This document shows positions 51,692-64,000 of a stretch of DNA of 64,000 nt, piece by piece. A program made the translations under genes and the position numbers. The DNA comes from Tyto alba (lineage: Eukaryota; Chordata; Aves; Strigiformes; Tytonidae). The first letter of the stretch is position 1; each line of letters starts with the position of its first letter. Below the pieces are notes generated by a model. That model was given only the letters and a program-made list of their open reading frames with translations. It made no database searches and was not told the origin of the DNA. The DNA lies in the NCBI RefSeq assembly GCF_018691265.1, contig NW_024881321.1, positions 20,437,698 to 20,501,697 on the forward strand, written 5' to 3'.

Positions 51692-52278
51692 TGTCCTGGT
51701 TTGGGCTGGGATAGAGTTAATGTCTCTTTTTGGTAACTAGAATAGAGTTGTGGTTTGGATTCAGTGTGGGGATTGGTATGAGAAGAATGCTGATAGCACA
51801 CTGATGTTTTAAGCTGCTACTGAGATTTCAAGGACTCTCCAACTCCCCTTGTCCTGTCCGTACGCAAGTGAACAAGAAGTAGGGAGGGAGTACGGCCAGA
51901 GCACCAGACTCAAACTGGCCAATGAAATATTCCATATCGTGTAATGTCATGCTCACTGTATAAAGGAGGGGTGGTTGGGAAGGGGCTCTCTCTCGGTTCC
52001 AGGATTGCGACTGTGGGACCTTGGTATTTCGGGATCACTAACCAGGAACGGGCTGGGTATTGGTCAGCGGGTGGTGAGCAATTACACTGTGCATTGTCCG
52101 TTTATATTTTCTATTGATGTCATTGTTTTCATTTTATTACCATTATTAAACTGTTTTTATCTCAACCTGCGTGTCTCCCTTTACCCTTCCAATTCCCTCC
52201 CCCATTCCCAGGTGGTGGGGGGAGGGTGGGTGAGAGTCTGTGGGGTGTTTGGCTGCTGACCAGGCTCAAACCACAACA
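51692..52278 (+). mobile_element. Solo LTR, related to group B by its 3' half
   Basis: It starts TGTCCTGGTTTGGGCTGGGA and ends CAAACCACAACA. A perfect target duplication CTTAT lies at 51687-51691 and 52279-52283. The TATA box TATAAAGG is at 51959-51966 and ATTAAA at 52145-52150. From the TATA box to the 3' end it aligns with the group B LTRs, sharing the GGGGCTCTC block, the ATTAAACTGTTTTTATCTCA block and the CTGACCAGGCTCAAACCACA end. The U3 upstream differs and opens like group C (GGCTGGGATAGAGTTAAT type). Confidence 0.92.
51959..51966 (+). promoter_or_regulatory. TATA box of the 51692 LTR
   Basis: TATAAAGG follows the CATGCTCACTG block that also precedes the TATA box of group B LTRs. Confidence 0.55.
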
Positions 52279-55200
52279 CTTATACATTGGTTTGTATATA
52301 GTATTATCTCTGGTGTAACTGAGATTTACTTTTCTTTTGCAGTATTTATTCATTAGTCAGGTTTTGTGTTTTTTTTTTTTTTTTCAACTAGGTGTGAAAG
52401 CATAACAGGTGAGTGCTTGCAGGGATACTGCCTCTAGAATTTTTAAGCTACAGAGCCAAATGTAAAGCTATAAAACTTGGCTCAAGGCTTCTCAGAAAAG
52501 AAGACAATCTTTGACATACTTTCCAAGACAGTGGAAGACATAGAAATAATGGAAGTGGAAGTGCTGGCATCTTGGAGTATCCTTTCCTGCTGCTTCTGGA
52601 TGAAATGAGATGGAATACAACTGAGAGTGATGAGGACATGGGCTGTTGCTGTTCAGAGGAGCCATCACCCAACAGTAACTACCCTATTTCCTTCTCTAGT
52701 CCAGTAATAGCTAACAGCTTGACCTCCTTGGTCTTTAGTATAAAGTAAATGGCAGAACCCTTTTCCTGGTCCTGGAAACATAACTGGTTGGCTAACATTT
52801 TTATGCCTAGAAGTAGCCATGTATGAAAGAATGAAGCCAACATAACTACTGAACAAAACATGGTGTTCCTCAGACAACCCTTAAAGATTTAATTAAGTTG
52901 CAGAAAAATATGCTGTTGAACATATCATAGAAGACTGTTGTAATTTGAATTTTTGGAGTTCAGAGCATTTGGGTTTACAACCTTAATGGTGTTTTAGCTT
53001 TGGATTTAAAAGGTGCATACCTGTTAGATGGAAGAAAACTGCAGAGTGATCTCATTTTATATACTTCATAGGAGAAAGAAAAAATATTAGTTGAAATTCT
53101 CATCTTTTAGGCAATAAAGCCAATCAGTGACACAGTTTGTATACAGAGGAGATTAGACTGTTACTTGAAGAACTGTTGCAATTATTGGTCTTTTTGTGTT
53201 CTGTCCTTTACTCCTGTATAAGCACAATTATTGCTTCCTGAAAGAAACAGATTAGCAGATGACTGTCCTTGTGAGTATACATTTCATCTGAAATATGAAA
53301 TATCACCAAGTCTAATCCTTTTAATGTCTGTGTAACTCCCTTCCCATCTTTTTGGAAATAAATGTCTGTGTCATTCCCTGTCCATCCATCCGTCATCCCT
53401 GTCCCTGTCTCCTTTCTGTGTCCTCCCCCTGCCTTATCATCCTTTTCATGCTTCCTCATACTGACTGCTTGAAGTACAATACACTATAAAGATTTCATCC
53501 TGATTTTCATTTCAGTTGCAGTGTAATTACTGAGACATAAATACATCTCCTTCAAGTGACAGTGTTTGATACTTTGTTTTACTTCTCAAACTATGTATTG
53601 GTAAAGGATATTCATTGTCTTAAACTATATGATTTGTCTTAAAGTTTTTATGACTCCATCCTTCTCAGATGCTAACAAAAAATCCTAATATAATCCTAAC
53701 AATTCATTTTCATTTTTCTGAGTATTCTAATTCTACCTGTTATTTGCATCAAGCAAACAATTAACAAGTCTATGTAACCTGTTTGCATTTTTCTAATATT
53801 ATAGATAGGGGATGCCACAGTTATTCTCATTTTATGAGGTTTAGGGTTCAGTACACTTGTGTGAGTGCAGAGATTAAGGGTTGGCATTACATATTAATGA
53901 TATTAGTACAAAAATAAACGAGAGCTAGCATGGTTATTACTTAGTTATGGTCACAATAAATATAATTAGCATGAACATTACTTTTAGCTGACAGGACATA
54001 ACACATTATGAAGTATACAAAAAATGTTTAAAAAGTTTGATTATCCCTTTAAATTCATTTTATTTCCTCTGAAATTGCCTCATAACTTTACAGTATGCTT
54101 CCACAAAATGCTATCATGTTTTTATACTTTCTGGTGGAAAAATCTGCTTTTTTTTTTTTTTTTTTTTTTCCTTTTTAATAAGGTGGCTAAATTTGAAATT
54201 TTATTCTGTGATTTTCCATATGGAACTCAATATAAAAAGAATAGCTAACACAGAGACAAAGAATATATAAAGACTGAGGAAAACACGGGAATGAAATGAC
54301 AGCATTTAGTACAGTGCAATTTTCACTACTATATAATAAAGGAATCATATTTGTGTTGAGATCCAAAACAATCAATATTGTACTAGAGATTTGCAGATGA
54401 AAACTAAATGACAAAATTGTATCTCTCATATATTTTCATTCCTCTTATTTTTACTTATTTTTTAGTGTTTTATCAGATGAAACTATTACTAGATTACTTA
54501 ATTTACTCCTTTAAAAGCAGTAATTGTATTTTCCTAGCAGGCAAGAAATTAGTGTGTTCAGCAGACCATCTGCCATGGACTATGTGAGCTACAAATACTT
54601 TTTCCTTTTTTCCCCTTATGCAGATGCCACTACTCATCAAAAAACATAGAAAATTTGATTCTTTATTTCATTCCACACTATGTTTCAGATTATATGGATT
54701 CCTCCTTGAAGTTACTTATAGTGAAATATTTCAAATATACTGAAGGGAACAGCAGTTAAGTATCTAGGAATTTTAAAAAACATTGTGTTAATCTGTATAC
54801 AGCCTCCCTGTAACAATGCGACCTTCACTTGCTTTGAGATTTGATTTTTATTTTTTTTTTAATTATGGGATTGGAGAAATTAGTACAAAATGGCTATATG
54901 TCTTTTCTATTTCTCAGTATATTGTGATGATAAAGACATTGAAATGGTTGAGCTGTGCAAACATGATATATTAGTAGCACTCATCATTAACTAAGGCCTG
55001 GAAGTGTGTTTCTGAGAGTGGCACGGTTTATGTCTATGGTGATCAAAGCAATAGTCTGTTAAGGAGTTTATTGAGCAATAACATCCATGCAGTATTCTGC
55101 AGAGAGTCTTAGCACTGTGTCTGTGTTTGATTAGTAAAGGCTAGTCCTTGTTCTATGTGTTGCTCGCTCAGTTGAGGGATTTCTCTTCTGTGGTCTTTTG

Positions 55201-56504
55201 TAGGGTGCAGAAATTCCTGAATTTGCTTAACCTGACAGCTTAAATGAAAGTTCAAAACCAAAGAAAACTCATATTTAATACAGGCAAGATCTGTTTTCAA
55301 AAGTGTTGAAAGTTTTCAGTCAAAGCAAATGGTCATAGTTAAGGAAAATAACTAAAAAACCATCTGATAGTATTTAAGACATTTTGAATGTTTTTTTTTT
55401 TCATAAGTATACTCATATGATAGTGAACCAGTTAATTTATCTGACATCTCAAAGGATTGATTTGCTTTGTAAATACAGTCTGCATTGAGATTAAGTGTGA
55501 TCATGAATTTTCTTGTCACACAGTGTGGTGTTCTTTGCTGTTTTCAGTCTTCATTATAGTAAAGCACTTGTGTTTTATTTTTTTAATTCACTCTGGACTG
55601 AAGTTTCTTAGAAAAGATAAAGAATTTATAAGACATAAAAAGCTGATAGCATAGTCTGCATATAGTTTGTATTAAAAATACTAACAAAAGAGAAAGGCTT
55701 TGATTATACAATTGATCTTTTTATGGTTCCTAGAACAGATATTTTGACTGATGTAAGACAAGAAAATGCATATCCCTGCAATTCCTTCTGTGGGATTAAG
55801 AACTGAAGTGAGCTGAAATCAGGCATGCAGGAAAGCAAGTTAACTTGCCTGGATAGGCTAATGATCTCATTCACTTTTGATTACAGATGTATCCATTTGT
55901 TTGTTTGGATGAGTAAGCATAGTATGTTGAATATTTCTAAGATACTCAGTATGCTTAAATTTAAGAACAAAGGGAAAAATTTTTCTTTCAGACACAGTCC
56001 TAAATACTCATAGGTAATATAGAATATTATGCGTTTGTATTTGTTAGGTCCAAATTGTCTGTTTAGAGACCCTCTATGGGATCTTGTTTATGAATTTTGA
56101 GCAAGTCTATGAGGAGAAATTGTGAATATACTGCTGTAGTGTAGCTATTTCCTATCATTTTAGGTCTTACTGACAGAATATTTCTGCTGATGAGCAAATA
56201 TAGTAGCATATTTAAAATGCAACTTTGCAGATATTGAAAACAAACTGATGGGAAACTGCCAAATAGCTTTCTTAAATTTGATTTGGTTAGAGTTATAACT
56301 TTGGTGATTCTAATATAAGACTAAAAGGTGCAGCAAAAGGTTTCAAAAGGATTTTGTGAATGTAGGGGAAAGACTTGCAACTGATTTATGCTTATTTACC
56401 CAGATAGGGAAAATCTTCTGAATACATGCAAATATTTTAGACATCAGTTACACACAGACACAATTCACAAACTGACTCTTTTCCAGATTATCCTAAGAAA
56501 AACA
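52279..56504. other. AT-rich DNA, no gene
   Basis: It holds T22 at 54148-54169 and short T runs near 52369-52384. Open frames near 52448-52877 on the minus strand have protein-like composition but no recognisable family. No gene was supported. Confidence 0.55.
54148..54169. repeat. Poly-T tract, 22 bp
   Basis: Uninterrupted T run, not attached to a recognised element. Confidence 0.8.
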
Positions 56505-58144
56505 GAAAACCAGCAATGAGCAATTTAACGTCAGAAGACACAGATGAAGCTGTGGTACTCAATACCTCCTTTGCCTCAGTCTTAATCAACAAGGTCTCTG
56601 AGCCCTCTGTGCTTATACCCACAGTTTAAGGAGAGGAACTACCAGCTGTGGATGAGGATTGGTTCAGGACTCAACCCATACTAGTCCATGACACCTGGCA
56701 AGCTGCATCTGTGGGTGATGAGCAAGCTTTTCAGTGTCTTTCCAGGGCTCCTGTATGTCATCTTCAAAAGGTCATAGAAATCAAAGAATATCCCAAGTGA
56801 CTGGAGAAAGGCAAATGTACTCATGTTAAAGATAGTCAAAAAGGTCAACCTGAGAAACTATAGTATGGTCAGCCTTACTGGAGTCCCTGGAAAAATCTCA
56901 AGAATGAGTCCTGACAGCATAGTTTTTTACCAAGAACAAATAATTCCTGACCCACCTGATTGCCTTCTGTGCTAAAATAATTAGATTTGTGGATGAAAAG
57001 AGAGCTGTGTGTGCAATCTATGTCTACTTTAACAAGACTTTCACACTGTCCCAGATAATGGTCCTGAATAGAATTTGGGACATTTGTGCCTGGATGGGTG
57101 GAAAAATCAATAGGTAAAAAACTGGTCAGATGACTAGGCTCAGAGGATAGCAGTTAATGGGCTTAATGGGTTGGATGCTAGTAACAAGTACTATAGGAGT
57201 CTGTATGGGAACATGTCCTGTTTAACATCCTTATCAATGACATGGAGGAGGTGACGAAGTGCACTCTTATTAAATTTGCATATGACAACAAGTTGTGAGG
57301 GACCAGTAGATGTGCTAGAGGTCAGTGCTGACTGTTCTCTGTGTGGAGAAAGGTGTTGACAGAACCTCCTGAAATTCAACAAGGACAATTGTAAAGTCCA
57401 TCCTCTGAAAAGAAAAATCCCCTGGTAGCAATACAGACTGGTGAGTGATCAACTAGAGAGTAGCAGCTCTGGGGAGAAGGTTCTGGGGGTCATGGAGGAC
57501 AGTGCGTTAAAGGTGAGCCAGCAAGGCACCCTGACAAAAAAGAGAATAAGCAGCATATGGGGCCATACAAAAAAGAACACAGTCAGAAGGTCAAGGGGAG
57601 TAATTATCCCCCTTTATTCAGCTATTATGGGATCACATCTAGATAATGCAGGTGGTTACATTTACACACACACACAATAAAAGAAAGATGTAAATAAGTT
57701 GGAGTAAGTTCTACAGAAGGTCACCAGGATGGTTGGAGCTGGACAACTTACCCTTTGAGGAGAGATGGAGGGACTAGGGCTTGTTCATCCTGGAGAAGAG
57801 ATGGCTGTGGAGAACCTAAGAGCAGCCCCCAGTGCCAAGTGGAGGTCAGAATGGAGATGGAGCTAGAATCTTCCCGGCAGTGTGTGTCAGAGGAATGAGA
57901 GGCAAAGGAGGAAATTTTAAACAAAAGTGGTTCAGATAGGTATCACACAAACTTTTTATCCGTGAGAACTGTCAGGTAGTGGGTCAAGTTGTCCAGAGAG
58001 GGTGTGCTACCTCCACCCCTGTATTTTTTGAAGACCCAACTGGGCAAAGCTCTGAGCAATGCTCTCTGACCTCAGAATTGATCCTGTTTTGAGCAGGACC
58101 TTCCAAGGTGGCTTCCAGTCTGAATTATCATTTGATTCTGTGAT
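56505..58144 (+). mobile_element. CR1 LINE fragment, long and old
   Basis: The fragment begins in the region upstream of RT (AATACCTCCTTTGCCTCAGT at about 56562-56581, a CR1 landmark). It runs through degraded RT motifs (for example the GACTGGAGAAAGGCAAATGT block at 56800-56819) and a C-terminal segment with an open stretch at 57441-57680. The CR1 3' UTR follows, with a final GATTCTGTGAT at about 58134-58144. A (CA)n repeat interrupts it near 57664-57676. Many frameshifts and stops make it the most decayed CR1 copy in the window. The 5' boundary is approximate. Confidence 0.82.
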
Positions 58145-61100
58145 GCAGTTGTATTAAGTTGTGTCAGGAATGTCCCATTTACTTCTGGAACTGTTCTTTA
58201 ATACCACTTCATGAATGACAGTCATATAGTATTAAATAACATAGCAACTGACCAGACTTGATTTTTCAGTAGAGTCCCCTTGTCAAGTTATATCGTCAAA
58301 TGTTTTTTTTTGATATTTAGTCTATTGTTTAGTTATCTAGATACTAACTAACTAGCAATGAGGAAACACTTGTGAATGTGATTATGTACATTTCATGGTC
58401 TAATTTTTTGTACTTTTTACTGCAAGAATAGCACAATCTCATAGCAAGAAAATACCTTTATACACAAGTACTGTCTCACCTGAAAGAAAAGTCATAACAA
58501 TGATGAGATGTTAAGCTGATGTGTGAGGCAGAATGAGTGACACATTACCTTGGGTCAGACCTTTCCAAAAATGTATTGATATTACCTTTATGATGTAAAA
58601 GAGGTATAGTTATTTTTCTGGAAAGAGAATTTGCTTAGATTCGGTTTTATTTCTAAATTCAAAAGGTCAGAATTTTGTTCTGGAGCTTTGTATTGGTCAT
58701 CCAATCTCTCCTGAAATACAGAGTTGTTTCTACGGCATAGAGATCCCTGAGACATTTACTTTTTAATTGTTTTGATAAATGTATTTTACAAGTTAAGGTA
58801 GAGGAGGAGAACATTTGTGTTTCCTTAGTGTTAGCTAGTGTTATGTGTTAGTGTTCAATTAATAAAAATAAATAAAAATATTGGTATGCAACTTATTTAT
58901 GTTTTCAGGAAAAACTAAGCTTCTGATATTTTCAGACTTTGAGATTTTGCTATGTGTCTCAAATCCTTAGTGATATCAGCTTTTTAAGTGTATTTGCTGC
59001 CTTCATTAGCACAACTATTCTATAATACAAAGAGAATATCCATGAAAGCACTGAAAACAGCATATCCTTTAAAATATCAGTTAGAAAGAAATCTGTAAAG
59101 TTTAACTGCAGACTTTCTATACCATCCACTGTTGACTTTTGCAAGTGTAAAGAATTCACATGTAGCTTTGTCTTGGAATATTTCCTGTAATGATAACCAA
59201 ATGGGTTTTCATATTAATTTAATCTCATAATATTTCATTTGTATCTATAAATGCCAGGAAATCTATAATTTTGAAATGCACACATATTCTTCTCTTTTGT
59301 TTATTATCTAGAGAATAATTTGTGTTCATTCCATTCCTACTGTAGTGCTAATTCCCTTCTGTTGTTCCTTCTTTATTATTTAACACAAATATGCTGATTC
59401 TGATGCTGAGAAGGCTTGCTCTTAAAAGGCATTTATGCTCATAATGGTGCATCCAAATATAGGAAAAATTGTTCTAGTATTTTTTTTTCCATTTTTGTTT
59501 TCATTTAAGCTGTAACCATATGAAGACAATTGAAATTTAGCTTCTACTTTCACAAAGGAGAAATGGAAATTTATATCCTCTACCAGTGTATATTATTTCT
59601 TAGTGGATTTTTGTTTATTTTTTAAAGAATGTTTCCAGACGTGTTTCCATTTTGCTTCCCTGTATAAATTTGCCTTTTAATTTCTTACCTACATGCAAAT
59701 CCTAACTTATTTATTTTTCCCTAAGGAAAATTTAGGGTAGGGGTTCCACTTGAAGGGCAAACTAAGAAAAAAAGAGACATTAGCAACAAAAGGATTTTGT
59801 ATGTAGCTAGCAGCAGAAACCCTCGATTGATCTCTATCTCTTTGCTATGTTTTTCCCTTCCTAAATTTCTTTTCCCTCAGTAACAGTTTATGAATTTTAA
59901 TTTCACAGAATTTGGATATCCTGTTGATAGAGTGTCACAAAACCCTTGTTTTGGGAAAAAAAAAAAAAAAAAAAAAAAAGAAAAATAGTAATACAGATCT
60001 TCAGATAATGTGAATCAATGTTATATCATCCAATTCAACAGAACTCTGCTAATTTAAGAAACTGTTTCAGCGCACACATTCACCAACTGCAGAAAAAGAT
60101 CCATTAAGCAAACTGAAAGACTAAAAATGGACAAACCGACATATATAAAATTCTATGGTCATAAGACTTTACACTGAATTTAGAAAACAATACTAGCACA
60201 GTAATATATTAGATGTTGAACAATGAACCTTTTTAATTACAGTAACCAATCATCCTGTCGAAATAGTATGAAACAGTAACCTTCAGAATAAAAACTTGCT
60301 TGCTTCAAGATTAATATTTTATGTGTGGCAGTTTATGGAAAACCTAAAGCTAAATACATGAATTTGTCTGAGTGAGAAAAAAAGAGAAACTGATTAGATC
60401 AAGTATAAAAACATGTTTTTAAACTAAGTATTATTAAGAAAGGGGAAAAAAGAGAAGTAGCTGAATCGCTTCAATGATTACCTCCAAGATATCATAAAAA
60501 ACAAATCTACAAAAGACTTGAAGAGGTCAGCAAATCCACTCCCAACCCTACAGCAAAATATACTAATCACAAGAAGTGCTAGACAAATGGTGCCAAAAGG
60601 GAATGAAGAATCTAGATCTTCTTTCTACACTGAATAATTTATACAATCTAGTCTAGTGTTTAACTAGGACATGTTTAAATTTCTGAAAGCACTGTACAGG
60701 AATTCTCAGTCTATTTCTTGTCCTATCCATATATTTCAATAACCTCCTCTTCCTTTGCAGCTATCGTTTAAGTATTTGAGGACTTGTATTTTCTATTTCT
60801 CTTCCACAGAATATACAGCTTGAAACAGTTGCATTTTCCAGTACAGAAATATACTGTCTGCCTTTTTCTTCTGGACTTTATTCCTGTAATATTTTTTTAT
60901 AGTGTAGTGGGGAGAAGATTTGAAATTTCCAAGGCTGTGCTTGACTTGAGACATTAGCTAAAAAACACCCCAAACCTAAACAGAGAAAACCCTTCATCTA
61001 ACAAAATGCTTACTTTCATTAAGCCCAGAAAGCATGAGTTTCCCTAGAGTATGAAGATAGTTTTTATTCCTCCTTCTTTTCTCCATTAGCTTTGTTTATT

Positions 61101-63929
61101 TTTGTATTTGTATGCCTGATTGTTTCTTCCTAGTTACAATATTCTACACTCTCCTTGAATTTGAATCCTACTTATTTTATTTCATTCATTTTCCAAAAGC
61201 ACTTGAGTTTTATTCTGTTTTCCTAAGTACTTTTAAGTCCAAAGATGTCAAAAATTCCAAAAATTAAATGTCTGCCCAATATGTAGGCCTATTTGAGAGA
61301 TCATCCATAGCTGGACATTTGTCTGCAGGATGAGTAACTCATCCCTTTACTATTAAATATGAGGATTTTAGAGAATACCCACTAAAGTTTCATCACTTGA
61401 GCCTTCACTCACAGGCCAGTATTGTCATTCTCCTAATGTTCTTAAAATCCTGTATGGCAGTATTATTAAGTATGGAATACTATGCAACTATCCTTATATT
61501 CCAGTCAGAAGGCCAGGAAATTCTTGTCGGTACACAGTGTTAATATTCAGGAGTCTGAATATTAGGAGACATGCAGAACATTTCTTAAGATAATACCATT
61601 TTGACAGGTGAGGTTGTTCATTTTCCTGAAAAGAAAAATTGTACATTTACACATCCTTAAGATCACCTTTGATAAATCAGTTTGAATCTCCCAGATGTTG
61701 GGCCGTGTTCTTCCTTCATCCCTGAAAAGTGGTACTAAATCTCATTGCAATAAAATGGTTAATCAAGAGAGTCCCCTCAGCTATGAGAAGTATCAAACTG
61801 ACCGCTCCCTCTTTGTGTAGCATTTCATTCACCCATCCTATATTGCAGAAATCCTCTCAAATAATTGAGTTTTCCATTCTGTAGAAGTTTTTATTTACAG
61901 CCTGTTGATTTACCGTAACTTTGGATGATGCCAGCAGCCATAGGCTCTACATACCTTTCCCAGAAATTCCCCAGACAGGCAACTCCCACATCAATCATGT
62001 TTTGATTTTCATCTCTCCAGCGAGCTATATGCCACAGATCTCACAAATTCATACATAGGTGGAGGCTGTATACTTAGGTTTGTTTTCTTTACCTAGACCT
62101 CATGAATGGAAATGAAAGAATAATTACTCTGTGGAGATGTTAGTTCTATAGATATTTCCCAGACATTGCAATATTCCTTCTACGGTCCCAATTTCTACAT
62201 TTGGTCCTTCCAAATATCCTCAATGGCTCCTTTGTTTTACTGCTAACTTTTAAATCCTTTTTTTCCTAGGTGATCCCTGCCAGTATGGAGCTTTTCTGTT
62301 GACTGGAGTAATTTCTGAACGCCACTGACAGAACAGTAGCAAAAAGTAAGAAATTTAGTAATCTGAGTTTCTACCCATTTTCCAGCAGCCATCTGGATGA
62401 TCATATATACTGCTGACTGCTAATATATATGTGAAGGTGCAGCATGTGGCTCCCCAGGGGCTGTCAGGTCAGGGTCTGACAGACAGGACCAGTTACACTG
62501 TCTCAGCCATGGAACTGAGCAACCAAGAAGCACTGGGACAGTCCCAGCTCTAGGCATTGGGAAATTCCCTGGGGATGAAGCCAGGCTGAGGACATTACCG
62601 CATAGATCAGGTCCTGACTGTGACACAGCAGAAGCTGAAGCTCAGACTGGTTCCAGCAGGACAGCTGCATTTGCAAGGTAAGAGAGGCAGGCCCTACCAA
62701 GACCACTTTCTTCACAATTTTCCCCAAGGTCACCTGCTGGGCTTCTTCCCATCTCGCCATGAGTTCCAGTCACTAAATACCCAGAAATTAGGAGATGTGC
62801 TGAGGGCCCTTGCAGTAGCTTCTCAGTCCTCAAAACTTCATTTCACATACCAAAATTTAGATAACCAGGTCTGAGCTATTGTTCTGTGTTCTCACTCTGG
62901 TCACTTGTAACTATAGCAGTGGATGATACTTCTGGTGTACTAAGATATCTGAAATATCTACATGGGTCTGACAGATACATATTCACACAAGACTGGGGGA
63001 GAGTCAACCCTTTTGGATGAACAGCTGAAGACAATTTTCCAAATTGGCTGTATGTGCCTCTGTTTAGGCAACAAAACTGTAGCATGGAGAGCTGTACTGC
63101 TGTCCAATTACAGAAATAAATCAAAACTTGCTAAATAGATTTACATTTGCAGACTCTTGGACACCTACATTTATACACTTCAATTTATGAGTATGTATCT
63201 GGAGCTGAATCCTATCTCAGCAGTCTGAAGAAAGAATAAACAGAGCACTTCATCAGAAAGTGGATGGTTTCATTTTCTTTGAAAAGAGCTTCACTGTGTG
63301 TTTGATGTTTCATCATCCTTCAGGAGTACTTAGCTTGTTGAAGTATCAGTGTGGATACATTCAGTATTATTCAGTGTCAAAATTAATATCTTTGCCATGT
63401 GTAGTGCATATCCAATATTTTATCTTTGGTGATGCAGGAATCTTTGTGAATCCTGAAATTTGAGATTATCTGGCTTAATATGTTCTATCTGCTGAGAAAA
63501 TATGTTGTGATTTACAACTAAATTCTGAAAGTGAAAATCACATGGAACAGAAATATATTCACTCAGTTGGATGTCTCAATTCAGCATCTAAAATAAACTA
63601 ATAAAGGCTCAGACTCTTTAATTGTTGATAAATAAGTATTTACTTATCAGCAAATTCTACTCTATTTTATTTTAAATATAAAATTTATATAATTTCATTT
63701 TTATCTCTTCAATTCAGTTATAGAAGTATTGCAGGTAATACTCTTTTTAGAGAACTTGCACTTAAACTGTCCTTAATTCAAAGATACCTTTTTATAGTAT
63801 TCAAAACAACTCTCTGCAGCTCTTAAAATGAGATTTTGCTTCATTTTGGTTTTGGTTTTTAATGAGATGCAGTCCTAGGATTCTTGTGTAAAATGAGTAG
63901 ATGATCAGGTTCGAAAATATATACTTGAG
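58145..63929. other. AT-rich DNA, no gene
   Basis: It holds A24 at 59956-59979. A GC-richer patch at about 62430-62880 has overlapping open frames on both strands (up to 85 codons) but no recognised motif or LTR boundary. No gene was supported. Confidence 0.55.
59956..59979. repeat. Poly-A tract, 24 bp
   Basis: Uninterrupted A run, with no retrocopy recognised upstream. Confidence 0.8.
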
Positions 63930-64000
63930 AAGTCTTGGAGATCAGGGGATATCTCTGATGACTGGAAGAGGACAAATATCATACCCACTTAGAAGAAAGT
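63930..64000 (+). mobile_element. CR1 LINE fragment, cut by window end
   Basis: The block around GATGACTGGAAGAGGACAAA (63956-63975) followed by ATCATACCCAC corresponds to the CR1 RT region also present at 56796-56830 and, more distantly, 12060-12100. The element continues past the window. Confidence 0.75.

Noticed and set aside
52665..52877. Protein-like minus-strand frames after the 51692 LTR
   Set aside because: Two overlapping frames look equally plausible, neither matches a family I know, and no splice or start context supports them.
62420..62880. GC-richer patch with frames on both strands
   Set aside because: Checked for LTR ends, CR1 blocks and exon signals. None was convincing, so it is reported only as unassigned DNA.

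Overview
The window looks like a gene-poor, AT-rich stretch of a bird nuclear genome. The diagnostic signs are the repeats. Several fragments come from CR1-type LINEs that end in the CR1 3' motif (variants of ATTCTATGATTCTA). Nine short LTRs have TG...CA termini and 5-bp target-site duplications, as in avian ERVL-like elements. I saw no L1 or Alu-like sequence. No host protein-coding gene, tRNA or rRNA could be supported. Nearly all open frames are short chance frames or lie inside LTRs and CR1 fragments. The species cannot be named from this sequence.

Layout. 1-9.6 kb: unassigned AT-rich DNA. 9.6-13.3 kb: a solo LTR (minus strand) and a 1.25-kb CR1 fragment (plus) carrying broken reverse-transcriptase motifs. 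15.5-15.9 kb: a second LTR family (minus). 22.05-22.95 kb: a plus-strand LTR of that family joined directly to a minus-strand CR1 fragment, with no target duplication. 28.4-29.3 kb: a shortened copy of the first LTR family, close to long poly-T tracts. 29.3-41.5 kb: no recognised element. 41.6-42.0 kb: a CR1 3' end with an uninterrupted C-terminal frame. 43.4-44.0 kb: an LTR of a third group. 46.3-52.3 kb: a dense cluster made of an inverted/tandem AT-rich satellite, a 41-bp T run, four LTRs and a CR1 fragment. 56.5-58.1 kb: a long, decayed CR1. From about 63.93 kb another CR1 fragment runs off the window end.

How the parts relate. The LTRs fall into three groups: A (9.6, 28.4, 47.6 kb), B (15.5, 22.1, 48.7 kb, with 51.7 kb related through its 3' half) and C (43.4, 50.1 kb). 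None is flanked by a recognisable internal region, so all behave as solo LTRs left by LTR-LTR recombination. Most keep an exact or one-mismatch 5-bp target duplication. Several retain a TATA box and polyadenylation signal, so they could act as promoters or terminators.

The most unusual object is at 46294-47073. An unclassified satellite unit of about 180-210 bp is present once and a fraction in inverted orientation, then in tandem forward copies. This gives a 186-bp arm palindrome with only two mismatches and a 56-bp spacer. It matches no family I recognise.
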